DNA of 64,000 nt from Flavobacteriaceae bacterium (GTDB taxonomy: Bacteria > Bacteroidota > Bacteroidia > Flavobacteriales > Flavobacteriaceae). Position numbers and translations under genes: made by a program. Every line of letters begins with the position of its first letter. Position 1 is the first letter of the stretch. Where the stretch lies: positions 62,001-126,000 of the forward strand of contig JAPOSZ010000007.1 in the NCBI GenBank assembly GCA_026709415.1. The letters are read 5' to 3'. The notes beneath the pieces are model-generated. The model saw only the letters and a program-made list of their open reading frames with translations. It was not told the DNA's origin and did not search any database. Of this stretch, positions 1-9,285 are shown piece by piece.

Positions 1-4
1 GATC

Positions 5-19
5 TAAGAGAAACTCTTA
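5..19 (-). terminator. Short hairpin just past the FG-GAP gene stop
   Basis: A 6-bp perfect stem (TAAGAG/CTCTTA) with a 3-nt loop sits a few bases beyond the stop codon of the minus-strand FG-GAP gene. No long T run follows on that strand, so it is only a weak terminator candidate, and the window edge hides what lies beyond. Confidence 0.3.
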
Positions 20-23
20 ATTT

Positions 24-3000
24 CTAGAGTTTATTTATCGATATCAACTGTAATATGTCGTTGTTCTTTGCAATCAAATAGCCTTTTACTCCTCCTGCCA
101 ATCTAATCTCATTAATTGATTTTACCTCGCCAGTAATTTGAATGCCAACTTCATAAGGTTTTAATGATTTAAAATTTCCTTTGCCATCCCCTAATAGTAC
201 TAATCCATATCCTGCATCATTCCTAGGCGTTTCAATTTCTGATCCATAAAGATTTCCCGCAGCTAAAACATCAATATTTCCGTCATCATTAAAATCACCT
301 GTTACAAATGCATTGAGAGAAGATATTTGCGCATAGGCATCTAATCTGTGCAATTTAAATCCTCTATTATCTATATTTTCCACATATGCACTTCCAAAAT
401 CTTCCACATAAAACTGCCTAGACTTTTCCAAATGCTCTCTCGAATATATTTGAATTAGATTCGCTTCAGCAAAAGAGTTATAATCTTTGAATTTTTTCTT
501 AATAGCTGGTATTTGTTGCGATGAGCATTCCCTACCTCTAACAGGATATTGTTCTCCGTATTGATAATATGACAAAACCAAGTCTTCCATATTATTTCCA
601 TCATAATCGTAGGTGAACAGTGAAAACGGCTCTCCTTTTTTTGCCTTGTACTTATAATTATACCCAAGGTTCCCCATTACAAAATCAGTATCGCCATCTC
701 TGTCGAAATCATCAGCTTCCATACCATACCACCATCCTTGTGTATTAGCAAGCTGAAACTCTTCTGTTCTATCAATAAACTTTCCATTTACATTATTTAA
801 GTACTTAATTGACATCCATTCGCCTATTAAAACCAAATCTAGCCTTTTGTCGTTATCCAAGTCCATCCACTTTGCATCAGTAATCATTCCCAAATCATCC
901 AATACTGGTGCTATTTCTGAAGTGACGTTTGTGAATTTTATATTATCTCCTTCACTATCATTCCTAAGAATAATACTTTTGGGAGCTTTGGGATAATTTC
1001 TAGGGACGATTCTTGCAGAAACTAACAAGTCTTCATCGCCATCATTGTCATAATCCCCCGATATCACGTTTCCCCCACTTTCACGAGAAATCGGTAAAGC
1101 AGACTTCAATAAAGCAAACTTTCCTTCACCCAAATTCATATATAGCCGATCTTGGTATGCTTTATGGTTTGGAGGGTATTCATTGCCTCCACTAGCAACG
1201 TAAAGATCTTCAAGTCCATCAGAATTAGCATCAAAAAAAACGGCACTAGTGTCTTCCTGAAACTTAGATAACGCATGAGGAAAACTACTTAATTCAGTAA
1301 ATCCACCATACTTCTGTTGTACAAATAACGCACCTAAACTGCCATATGCGCCACCGATATAAAAATCATCAAGGTTGTCGTTATTAATATCCCCTATGGC
1401 CAAAGCTGGTCCATACTCTGAAATTTTATGGGGTAATAAAACTTGGTATTTATAATCATCAAATTCATTTTCCTTATGCTTGTGAAATAATTTTAATTCT
1501 TGAGTGATGTCTTTAAATAAGCTTGGATTCTGTTTTTGTTCTGACAACGACTCTTGTGAAGTTGCATAATCAATTTCGAATGTTTTATTAATAACAGCAT
1601 CAAACAACTTTGAAACCTTACCATTAGGCCATTCTACCTTGATACTATCTATTTTTTTTGTTTTATCCAAACCAAAAACCAATTCTGGCGGCACAGATGA
1701 CTGAAACCCTCTTGTCATCATTAATTCTTGATATTGAATATCCGAATTGGAAGAGACCCAAACTTTTGAGCCGATTCCAAAGGGATTACTGGAAGGCCCC
1801 CTCAATTTAATTTTTATGAAATTGCCTAAATCATTTTCAATGGCATTGTTTTTAAATACGCTTGCATAGTCATTTAAATTATTTATCACTAAATCTAAAT
1901 CGCCATCATTGTCCAAATCACCATAAGCAGCACCATTGGAAAATCCTTTTTCATAAAATCCCCAAGACTCTGTAACCTCTCGAAATTCAAGATTTCCTGC
2001 GTTTTTGTATATCACATTAGGAATTTTCTCAGACGGCATTTGACTGTTTAGATCTAATAAATCATAGGTCTTAATATCGACATTTTCAAGATTATTAAAA
2101 AAATCTTTGTTATTGATTTCATATCGAATACCATTGGTCACCATCAGATCTTTAAAACCATCTAAATCAAAATCAGCAAAAAGGGGCCCCCAACTCCAAT
2201 CCGTTGCATGTAAATTGGATAACCGTGCCACATCAGAAAAAAAGGGGAGTCCTCTATCATTCAATCCCATATTAAGTTGCATCATATTAGCTGAATATTG
2301 ATGATGCATATTATTTTCGACTATGCTGTGAAACCTATCAGCGTCCATACTATCCATATTCGCTTTAGATCTTCTATTATCTTCCGGAAGCATATCGGCT
2401 TGAAAAAAGTCCAAATAACCGTCATTGTTGATATCTGCAGCATCCGTCCCCATCCCAAAATATGCCGTATGTTTCGTGATTTCAAGACTATGATCACTAA
2501 AAGTTCCATCCTTGTTGTTTATGAAAAAGTAATCTGGCGTCACAAAATCATTCGACACATAAATATCTAACCAACCATCTTTATTAAAATCTCCAACAGA
2601 AACGCCTAGGGATAGTCCATATTTGGATAATCCGGATTCATTAGTCACATCAACAAATTCAGTTCCGTTATTCATGTATAATCGATCGCTGTCTTTGTAC
2701 GGCACATTATTATTTTGGTAATAGTTAAATCTTTGCATATTCTGTCCCGCAGTGTTCACTGGGTAGTTGATTACATAAAGATCTTGATCCCCATCTCTAT
2801 CATAATCGAAGAATACTGCTTGTGTACTATAACCTTCATCAGCCACACCATATTGAATACCCATCTCTGTGAACGTTGGAATACCATTTTCATTAGCATC
2901 ATTGATGTAAAGTAGGTTTTTAGTCGATTGCCATATACCAGATACGCTCACGTAAATATCCAACCAACCATCTTGATTGGCATCTCCCATGGTTACACCA

Positions 3001-3344
3001 GTAATCCAACGGCCATCGGCTGCAACACCGGCTTCAGTTGTGATATCTTCAAATTTAAACTCTCCTTTGTTCAAATAAAGCTTATTATCCACCATATTGC
3101 CTGTAAAATAAATGTCTTGAAGACCATCATTATTCACATCTCCCATAGCAACTCCTCCTCCCATGTAAATCTGTATGTATTGAAAATAATTTATCGTGTC
3201 ATTTTCCTGAACAAAATTGTTAAACAAAATTCCAGATTCATTGCCCTCTATTTTATCAAACAATTTTTCATTTATTTCTATTTGTGAACAACCAACACCA
3301 ATCATGATTGGAAAAGAAATAATCTTAAAATAAAAAAGTCTCAA
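24..3344 (-). CDS. FG-GAP/VCBS repeat lipoprotein with ASPIC/UnbV domain
   Basis: The N-terminus is a lipoprotein signal with a lipobox ending at Cys19 (IGVGC). At least seven calcium-binding-like repeats of the form GDxNxDGxxDIYV run through residues ~60-500. An ASPIC/UnbV segment follows at ~510-600, containing FGIGSKVWV and TRGFQSSVPPELVFGL, and a second block of FG-GAP repeats fills ~640-1080. The predicted fold is a pair of beta-propellers anchored to the outer membrane. It is the last gene after SusC and SusD, 111 bp downstream of SusD on the same strand. That position suggests a surface glycan-binding or accessory protein of the uptake complex. The exact ligand cannot be read from the sequence. 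Confidence 0.9.
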   Translation of the reverse strand: MRLFYFKIISFPIMIGVGCSQIEINEKLFDKIEGNESGILFNNFVQENDTINYFQYIQIYMGGGVAMGDVNNDGLQDIYFTGNMVDNKLYLNKGEFKFEDITTEAGVAADGRWITGVTMGDANQDGWLDIYVSVSGIWQSTKNLLYINDANENGIPTFTEMGIQYGVADEGYSTQAVFFDYDRDGDQDLYVINYPVNTAGQNMQRFNYYQNNNVPYKDSDRLYMNNGTEFVDVTNESGLSKYGLSLGVSVGDFNKDGWLDIYVSNDFVTPDYFFINNKDGTFSDHSLEITKHTAYFGMGTDAADINNDGYLDFFQADMLPEDNRRSKANMDSMDADRFHSIVENNMHHQYSANMMQLNMGLNDRGLPFFSDVARLSNLHATDWSWGPLFADFDLDGFKDLMVTNGIRYEINNKDFFNNLENVDIKTYDLLDLNSQMPSEKIPNVIYKNAGNLEFREVTESWGFYEKGFSNGAAYGDLDNDGDLDLVINNLNDYASVFKNNAIENDLGNFIKIKLRGPSSNPFGIGSKVWVSSNSDIQYQELMMTRGFQSSVPPELVFGLDKTKKIDSIKVEWPNGKVSKLFDAVINKTFEIDYATSQESLSEQKQNPSLFKDITQELKLFHKHKENEFDDYKYQVLLPHKISEYGPALAIGDINNDNLDDFYIGGAYGSLGALFVQQKYGGFTELSSFPHALSKFQEDTSAVFFDANSDGLEDLYVASGGNEYPPNHKAYQDRLYMNLGEGKFALLKSALPISRESGGNVISGDYDNDGDEDLLVSARIVPRNYPKAPKSIILRNDSEGDNIKFTNVTSEIAPVLDDLGMITDAKWMDLDNDKRLDLVLIGEWMSIKYLNNVNGKFIDRTEEFQLANTQGWWYGMEADDFDRDGDTDFVMGNLGYNYKYKAKKGEPFSLFTYDYDGNNMEDLVLSYYQYGEQYPVRGRECSSQQIPAIKKKFKDYNSFAEANLIQIYSREHLEKSRQFYVEDFGSAYVENIDNRGFKLHRLDAYAQISSLNAFVTGDFNDDGNIDVLAAGNLYGSEIETPRNDAGYGLVLLGDGKGNFKSLKPYEVGIQITGEVKSINEIRLAGGVKGYLIAKNNDILQLISINKL

Positions 3345-3455
3345 AATTAAATCTGGAAATAGTTTACTTCTCCTCTCTATTAGATTTTTTACATTAATCC
3401 ATAAGATACACCTATAAGCCCTTGGCTTTTTTTAAACCAAACTTGGATAAACTTT

Positions 3456-5294
3456 CTATTGATAACCAGGATTTTGTTGCATACCAGTCCTATTAATTTC
3501 ATCCCTTGGTATTGGCAAGAGATAATAGTAATCCCCTGGCCACGGTTCTCTTTGTTCAACAACGGGAATATATTGAAAATTCAATACCCCTCCTTGAGAC
3601 CAATCCTTGGTTACAGAGATCCCAAATACTGGATTAATATCAATATGGCCAGGACCTGCTTTCCATCTTAATAAATCCCAAAATCGATGGTCTTCTAGAG
3701 CCAGTTCCACAGCTCTTTCTTTTCTGTACAACTCGATTAACTCATTTCCACTAGCTTCGACTGGTGGCATGTTAACAGATGGTCTTGCTCGAACTAAATT
3801 GATATAATTCCTCGCTTCGCTTTCATTGCCTAAGGCAATTTGTATTTCTGCGTAATTAAGGTACATCTCGGCCAATCTAATAAATGTAGTAACGTTGTCA
3901 TAGTCATATTGAAAATCGGCTCGTGGACCACTGAAATCTAGTAATTTATTAAAAACATAACCCGTTTGTATATTCCAATGGAAAGGGGTTAGTCCCTCTA
4001 CCCAATACGCTCTAGAGTCTCTACCAAAGTCAAATAAAACCTGACCATTTATAGGATCGGAAGCCGTTGGGTTTTCATTTGGAATATCTGGATTAGCGTC
4101 TTCCCAAAATTCATATGTTCTTTGTGTACTTCTTCCTCCATCAATAATGCTCACAGGAGCATCTGGGAATAAAACATTAAAATAGAAACGAGGGTCTCTA
4201 TCTACAAATGGATTTTGAGGATCATAGCCCGAAGCAGGATTTATGGTCAAGTTATTATCCAAATAGGGATATTCCCCATTGGTCATTTGATGCATGTTAA
4301 TAAATCGCTGAGTTGGCACTTGTTTTTGCTGTGAATCAAAACCAGAAGGCCAAAAATCATAATTGTAGCCCCAAGCATATCCAAACGCTCTTGATTCTGT
4401 TCCATTTTGAATGGTAAATTCACGTCCGAAAATAACTTCCTTTGTCTTTAAAGGCTCTCGCTGCAGTTGTGTGTGGTCAGAAATTAAACTAAAGCCCAAA
4501 TTAAATACAACCTCATGTGCCCTAGCAGCAGCTTGCCATTTAGAAACATCATTGGACGGATTGTTCAAAGGACTGGCCATATACAACAACATTCTTGCTT
4601 TTAATGCAAGTGCGGCAGCGTGACTTGCTCTTCCAGTTTCCATATCTTCTCCTTCCAATAATTCGGCACTTCTATCTAGCTCCTTTAACACAAATTGGGC
4701 AACCTCCTCATAAGTAGAACGACTTATAGGGGTGTCTTCAGTTTCATCTAGTTCTACTGAGTTTACTATTAAAGGGACCCCTCCAAAATGTCGAAGTAAT
4801 TCAAAATAGATATAAGCTCTTTGAAAAATAGATTCTCCAGTCAAGATCCTTAATCTTTCTGAGTCCAATTCTGTATTATCTTCAGTCTTTTCTAAAAAAC
4901 CATTTATTCGACGTATGTAGTCGTATGAAACTCCCCACAAACTGCCAACGGCTACCACTCGAGTAAAAGACCCGACCAAATCAGGAGTTAAGTTGCCTTC
5001 ACGATAGGCCGTTGCCGCACCATTGTATTGGAGTGTCTGGTCCTGAAAAGTTGCTATATCCGTAAGGCCTATATATCCGCCGGCATCAGGATTAAAATGT
5101 TGTCGAATGCCTCTATAATTACCATTGACATAGTTAGTTAGAAATACTTCATCGGTAAATACTGCTGCTTCACTGATTCGGTCTAACGGAGTCAATTCTA
5201 GGATATCTTCATTGCAAGAGTTAAGACCAATAATGACGGTTAACGATACTACAAAAACTAAAAATTTCATTGTATTATATATTACTTTTTTCAA
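3456..5294 (-). CDS. SusD/RagB-family outer-membrane glycan-binding lipoprotein
   Basis: This is a 612-residue SusD-like protein with a lipobox (LNSC, Cys27 from this start; an in-frame Met9 would put it at Cys19). The N-terminal part carries TPR-like helices (residues ~60-240, including the YIYFELLRHFGGVPLI region). The C-terminal RagB signature ERAVELALEDHRFWDLLRW lies near residue 540. SusD proteins cap the SusC barrel and capture glycans at the cell surface. The gene starts 7 bp after the SusC stop, so the two are co-transcribed. Ligand specificity cannot be predicted from sequence alone. The GH38 enzyme and mannonate dehydratase nearby make a mannose-containing glycan a reasonable guess. 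Confidence 0.96.
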   Translation of the reverse strand: MKKVIYNTMKFLVFVVSLTVIIGLNSCNEDILELTPLDRISEAAVFTDEVFLTNYVNGNYRGIRQHFNPDAGGYIGLTDIATFQDQTLQYNGAATAYREGNLTPDLVGSFTRVVAVGSLWGVSYDYIRRINGFLEKTEDNTELDSERLRILTGESIFQRAYIYFELLRHFGGVPLIVNSVELDETEDTPISRSTYEEVAQFVLKELDRSAELLEGEDMETGRASHAAALALKARMLLYMASPLNNPSNDVSKWQAAARAHEVVFNLGFSLISDHTQLQREPLKTKEVIFGREFTIQNGTESRAFGYAWGYNYDFWPSGFDSQQKQVPTQRFINMHQMTNGEYPYLDNNLTINPASGYDPQNPFVDRDPRFYFNVLFPDAPVSIIDGGRSTQRTYEFWEDANPDIPNENPTASDPINGQVLFDFGRDSRAYWVEGLTPFHWNIQTGYVFNKLLDFSGPRADFQYDYDNVTTFIRLAEMYLNYAEIQIALGNESEARNYINLVRARPSVNMPPVEASGNELIELYRKERAVELALEDHRFWDLLRWKAGPGHIDINPVFGISVTKDWSQGGVLNFQYIPVVEQREPWPGDYYYLLPIPRDEINRTGMQQNPGYQ

Positions 5295-5301
5295 ATCTTC
5301 T

Positions 5302-8300
5302 CTAAAAACTTACATTAAATCCAAGATTAATAGCTCTCAACTGTGGAAAACTAAAAGTGTCACTGAATTCTGGATCACCTATTTCAAATTCACCCAAGGA
5401 GTCAAAAATTGTCAATAAGTTTGTTGCACTTAAATAGAACCGAAAACTTTCAAAGCTGTTTAATTTGCTTAAAACTTTATCAGGAATCATATATCCAATT
5501 TGCATCGACTTAATTCTCAAAAAATCTGAGTTTCTGAACCAAAAGTCACCACTTGAATTTGAGTCAAGGCCAGTTCGACCAATTCTAGGAAATTCCGCAT
5601 CAACATTAGCTAATGTGAAAGAATTTTCTGCATAATAGGCTAAATTATTTCCAGCAGCTGAAGCATTAAACTCATTGTTCAGTTGTCTTTTAACTCTTGC
5701 TTGTCCTTGCAATAGCATACTTAAATCAAAGTTCTTATAGCCCGCTACAATATTTACACCATATTGTATCTCTGGAAAAGATCTTGCATTTAACCTATAT
5801 CTATCATTTCCATTTATAACCCCATCACCATTTAAATCTTCAAAAATTAAATTTCCTAAATCTGCCCCAGGATAATTCACATTATTGTCCAAATCATCCT
5901 GATTTCTATAAATCCCGATGGTTTTGTATACCAACGGAGAGTTTAATGGCATACCTTCTACCTTTTGGAATTCTGACCCTTCGGCAGGCGGCACCTCATC
6001 TAAAAACACCACTTTATTACGAGCGTAGGTGAAATTGCCTGTTATACCTATGCTGAATTGATTTCCACTATTATAGTTGTATATAAGTTGTGTTTCAAAT
6101 CCTTGATTTTCAAACTCTCCAATGTTTTCACTTGGAGGCAGAATACCAAATACACTAGGAATCGATGAGTTACGTTCCGCTAAAATATCTGTTGTATTCT
6201 GCTTGAAATAATCAAAAGTAAAGCCAAGTCTCCCATCAAACAAAGATCCTTCTAAACCAATATCAATATTTTCTGTTTTTTCCCAAGTAATACTTGGGTT
6301 AGAAGACACACCGGGAACTAAAGTTTGAACATCTTTCCCTCCGATTACAACTCCTCCGGCATTGTCGATAAATGGTTCAGGCAAACCAAACGTCTGTAAA
6401 AACTGAAATGGTTCCACTCTGTCATTACCAACTATACCCCATGAAAATCTTAATTTTAAGTTACTGAATATCTCTGGTATAAACGGCTCTTCTGAAAGAC
6501 GCCAACCGACAGAAGCTCCTGGGAAAAATCCGAATCGGTTACCCTTAGGAAATATACTTGAACCATCATATCTGAAGTTGAATTGTAATAGATATTTTGA
6601 AAATGCAGAGTATGACACCCTTCCAAAATAATTTTGTCGAGAACTTTCAGATGCGGATCCATCGGTAATCCAATCCTTTTGATTCAAACTCCCAGCAAAC
6701 AATTCATCAATGGCTGCAGATTCAAAATTGAGTCTTCCGGATGTAAAGAAATTTCGTGCGAATTCATTTTGTTCATATGCAATAAAGACCTTTAAATCAT
6801 GATCTCTAGCAAATCTTTTTTCAAATTCAAATCTAAAGTTCAAGGTGATCTGATTTGATTTAATAAATTGTTGTGTGAGTCCTGGAGGTTCGATTGTCCT
6901 TGAAGGTCTTCGTACAACTTCACTATTCTCATCAAGTTCATACCAAAACCAAGTGTAGTTGAACTCTCGAACCTCATCATAAGATTGGTCATAGGCTATA
7001 AAACCCTTAAATGAAAGCCCATCTGAAAGCCAGGGCAGTCTTAAATCCCAATTAATATTTGAATTAAATACATCTTGAGTATACTTTCCATAACCTGGGC
7101 TAGTTACTCTAGCGGCTGGATTAAACTCAGACCATCCTGCTGTCGGTAGATTTGTATCTCCATTTATGAATGCTGGTAACAAAGGGCTAGTAACTGCAAG
7201 TTGATTACCGATCCCCCCTTCATCTCCTTGAGGTCTTTGCACGAATTTCCGTCTTGCGTGAACATCAAACTTTAAACTAAGGTTATCCGTCAAGTTAGCA
7301 TCCAAATTAGATCTTAAATTATATTGTTTTAACTGGGTTTTATCGTCATTTACCGCTAGTGCCCCTTGTCTAGCATGACCAACTGAGGTGAAGTACTTGA
7401 CTTTTTCTGACCCACCTCTTATGTTTAAAGAATGTCTGCTTTGCAATAGGTTTCTCCCACCAATAATTTCATCCCACCAATCTGTAGATTTCCTTGAACC
7501 ATCTTGGAATGCATCAATTAATTCTTGAGGAAATCCAAGTGGTCTGCCATCCAATTCATCTGAGCTATTGTTAATAGACATGTATTGTAGAGCGTTAGCC
7601 ATACCTAGCTTGCCTATAGGTCTTGAATAGCCCTGGTCGAAGTTGTACTGAAACTTGGCTTTTCCAATCTTTCCACGTTTTGTGGTTACCAGAATTACAC
7701 CACCGGCTGCCTGTGCCCCATAAATTGCAGCCGAAGCGTCTTTCAAAACTGATAAATTTTCAATATCGTTAGGATCGATACGGTTGAGACCATCTGGATC
7801 TCGATTTGCAACCCCATCAATTACAACCAAAACAGGTACATTTCCATTAAATGTGCTTGAACCACGTACTCTTAGTTCAGAATCATCAAAACCTGGAGCA
7901 GAACTACTCTGAACCACAAAAAGTCCAGGAATTTGTCCCTGAAGTAGATTTGAAGTGGAAATTGCTGGTGCTTGTCTTAAAACGGCTCCTTCCAACTGTG
8001 AAATGGCATTAGTCAATTCAGCTCTTGTTTGAGTTCCATAGCCAATAACTACCGCCTCTTCTAGACTAGCTGTATCTATCTCTAGCATAACGTTTATTTC
8101 ATCAGAATTACCAACTATTACTTCTTGCGGGATAAAACCGACATATGAAAACACCATAGTGGCATCAAATGAGACATTTATAGCATAATTGCCGTCGAAA
8201 TCAGTTTGCGTGCCATTAGTAGTGCCTTTTTCTACAACTGACGCACCAGATAAAGCAATGCCATTTGCATCTGTAACTCGACCTTTTATGGTAATTTGAA

Positions 8301-8454
8301 GAACATCATTGACGTCCGTATTCATATGAGGGGGCCCAAATTTTCCATAGCATTTATAAGGAACGCCACTTGCTATTAGTTCAGAACAAATTAAAAATGA
8401 AAAACTCAAGTGCATAAGACAAAACCACTTGTTAGTAAAAAAATTCACGCTCAT
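5302..8454 (-). CDS. SusC/RagA-family TonB-linked outer-membrane transporter
   Basis: The protein is 1050 residues, normal for SusC. A hydrophobic N-terminal export signal (residues ~10-30) precedes a carboxypeptidase-D regulatory-like domain (~52-125, ITIKGRVTDANG to YVGF). A TonB-box-like stretch EEAVVIGYGTQ leads into the plug (~135-260, with the SusC signature AAIYGAQAAGGVILVTTKRG). The rest is beta-barrel ending in a terminal phenylalanine, as outer-membrane proteins do. It is the first gene of the susC-susD-FG-GAP unit. It should import oligosaccharide across the outer membrane using TonB energy. No anti-sigma or hybrid sensor gene is adjacent, so control may come from the AraC or LacI regulators further right. 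Confidence 0.96.
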   Translation of the reverse strand: MSVNFFTNKWFCLMHLSFSFLICSELIASGVPYKCYGKFGPPHMNTDVNDVLQITIKGRVTDANGIALSGASVVEKGTTNGTQTDFDGNYAINVSFDATMVFSYVGFIPQEVIVGNSDEINVMLEIDTASLEEAVVIGYGTQTRAELTNAISQLEGAVLRQAPAISTSNLLQGQIPGLFVVQSSSAPGFDDSELRVRGSSTFNGNVPVLVVIDGVANRDPDGLNRIDPNDIENLSVLKDASAAIYGAQAAGGVILVTTKRGKIGKAKFQYNFDQGYSRPIGKLGMANALQYMSINNSSDELDGRPLGFPQELIDAFQDGSRKSTDWWDEIIGGRNLLQSRHSLNIRGGSEKVKYFTSVGHARQGALAVNDDKTQLKQYNLRSNLDANLTDNLSLKFDVHARRKFVQRPQGDEGGIGNQLAVTSPLLPAFINGDTNLPTAGWSEFNPAARVTSPGYGKYTQDVFNSNINWDLRLPWLSDGLSFKGFIAYDQSYDEVREFNYTWFWYELDENSEVVRRPSRTIEPPGLTQQFIKSNQITLNFRFEFEKRFARDHDLKVFIAYEQNEFARNFFTSGRLNFESAAIDELFAGSLNQKDWITDGSASESSRQNYFGRVSYSAFSKYLLQFNFRYDGSSIFPKGNRFGFFPGASVGWRLSEEPFIPEIFSNLKLRFSWGIVGNDRVEPFQFLQTFGLPEPFIDNAGGVVIGGKDVQTLVPGVSSNPSITWEKTENIDIGLEGSLFDGRLGFTFDYFKQNTTDILAERNSSIPSVFGILPPSENIGEFENQGFETQLIYNYNSGNQFSIGITGNFTYARNKVVFLDEVPPAEGSEFQKVEGMPLNSPLVYKTIGIYRNQDDLDNNVNYPGADLGNLIFEDLNGDGVINGNDRYRLNARSFPEIQYGVNIVAGYKNFDLSMLLQGQARVKRQLNNEFNASAAGNNLAYYAENSFTLANVDAEFPRIGRTGLDSNSSGDFWFRNSDFLRIKSMQIGYMIPDKVLSKLNSFESFRFYLSATNLLTIFDSLGEFEIGDPEFSDTFSFPQLRAINLGFNVSF

Positions 8455-8810
8455 AATCTTTATTTTATGTTGATTTTTTTCGAAAAAACATCGGATCTAA
8501 ATTTGTTATGAGTCAAATATCCTTATACCAATTGTTAAAAATTTATTTGATTTTACCTAAAAATGAATGTGTTTTGTCAATTGTTCTGATTTGGATGAGT
8601 CGACTGTCTAATTCAACCTACATTGCGCCACCGAATCCAATTCTAATCCGCGCCATACAGTCCATTGATACTTCGCCATATAGTTCAATCATGCATGTGA
8701 AATCCTTTAGAATTATTTTAAATTTTCTAGTTTGTTGGAGATGACCCATTGAAATCTTGACCATTTAGAATATCGAAAATCAGTCAAATCATATTATTTT
8801 ACTATGGAGT

Positions 8811-9173
8811 ATGAACAATTCGGGTATAGGCAAACAAACACTGTTGTGGGGTAAAACCCCTAAGGAATTCCAAATGGAGGAGTATTTACATAGTTCCTAT
8901 GCTATTTATCCTTGCAGAAAAAAAGCATGGTCCAAAGAACCAGAAATTAAGAGTAGAAGTAAAGCAATTTTAGAAAGATGGAATAAATTAGCCAACACAA
9001 TTGGAGCTTTCGAGTTAGCAAGAGTTGATGAGTGGTTTGAGCAATACGGTTAAAAAAATGTACCTCCCAGAGAACTTATTTATGAAGAACTTGCAACAAC
9101 TGACATTGCCTTTCTAGGGTTTGCTGTTAGATAAATTGCCTATGAGGAAGAACTAGAGTCTAATGCACTATAA
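8811..9173 (+). pseudogene. Degraded open frame, origin unknown
   Basis: One frame stays coding-like for about 120 codons but is broken by stops at 9051-9053 and 9132-9134. The first part reads as an 80-residue protein ending DEWFEQYG. The continuation includes PRELIYEELATTDIAFLGF. I do not recognise the family. It lies in the 830-bp gap between the divergent SusC gene and the secreted glycosidase-like gene and is most simply an inactivated gene. No promoter motif could be assigned in the rest of this gap. Confidence 0.3.
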
Positions 9174-9285
9174 TGTTTTATACCGGTTAAAGATACAGAC
9201 AATTTGAAAATAAGGGCATTTAACCAAAATGACGGAAATAATAAAACTTTTGCAATAAGGAAATAGAACAACAAAAAAAAAGATT

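Noticed and set aside
8508-8744. 78-codon plus-strand frame after susC
   Set aside because: No family pattern and a composition of noise; the opposite strand also gives only a short open fragment of about 30 codons with a stop.
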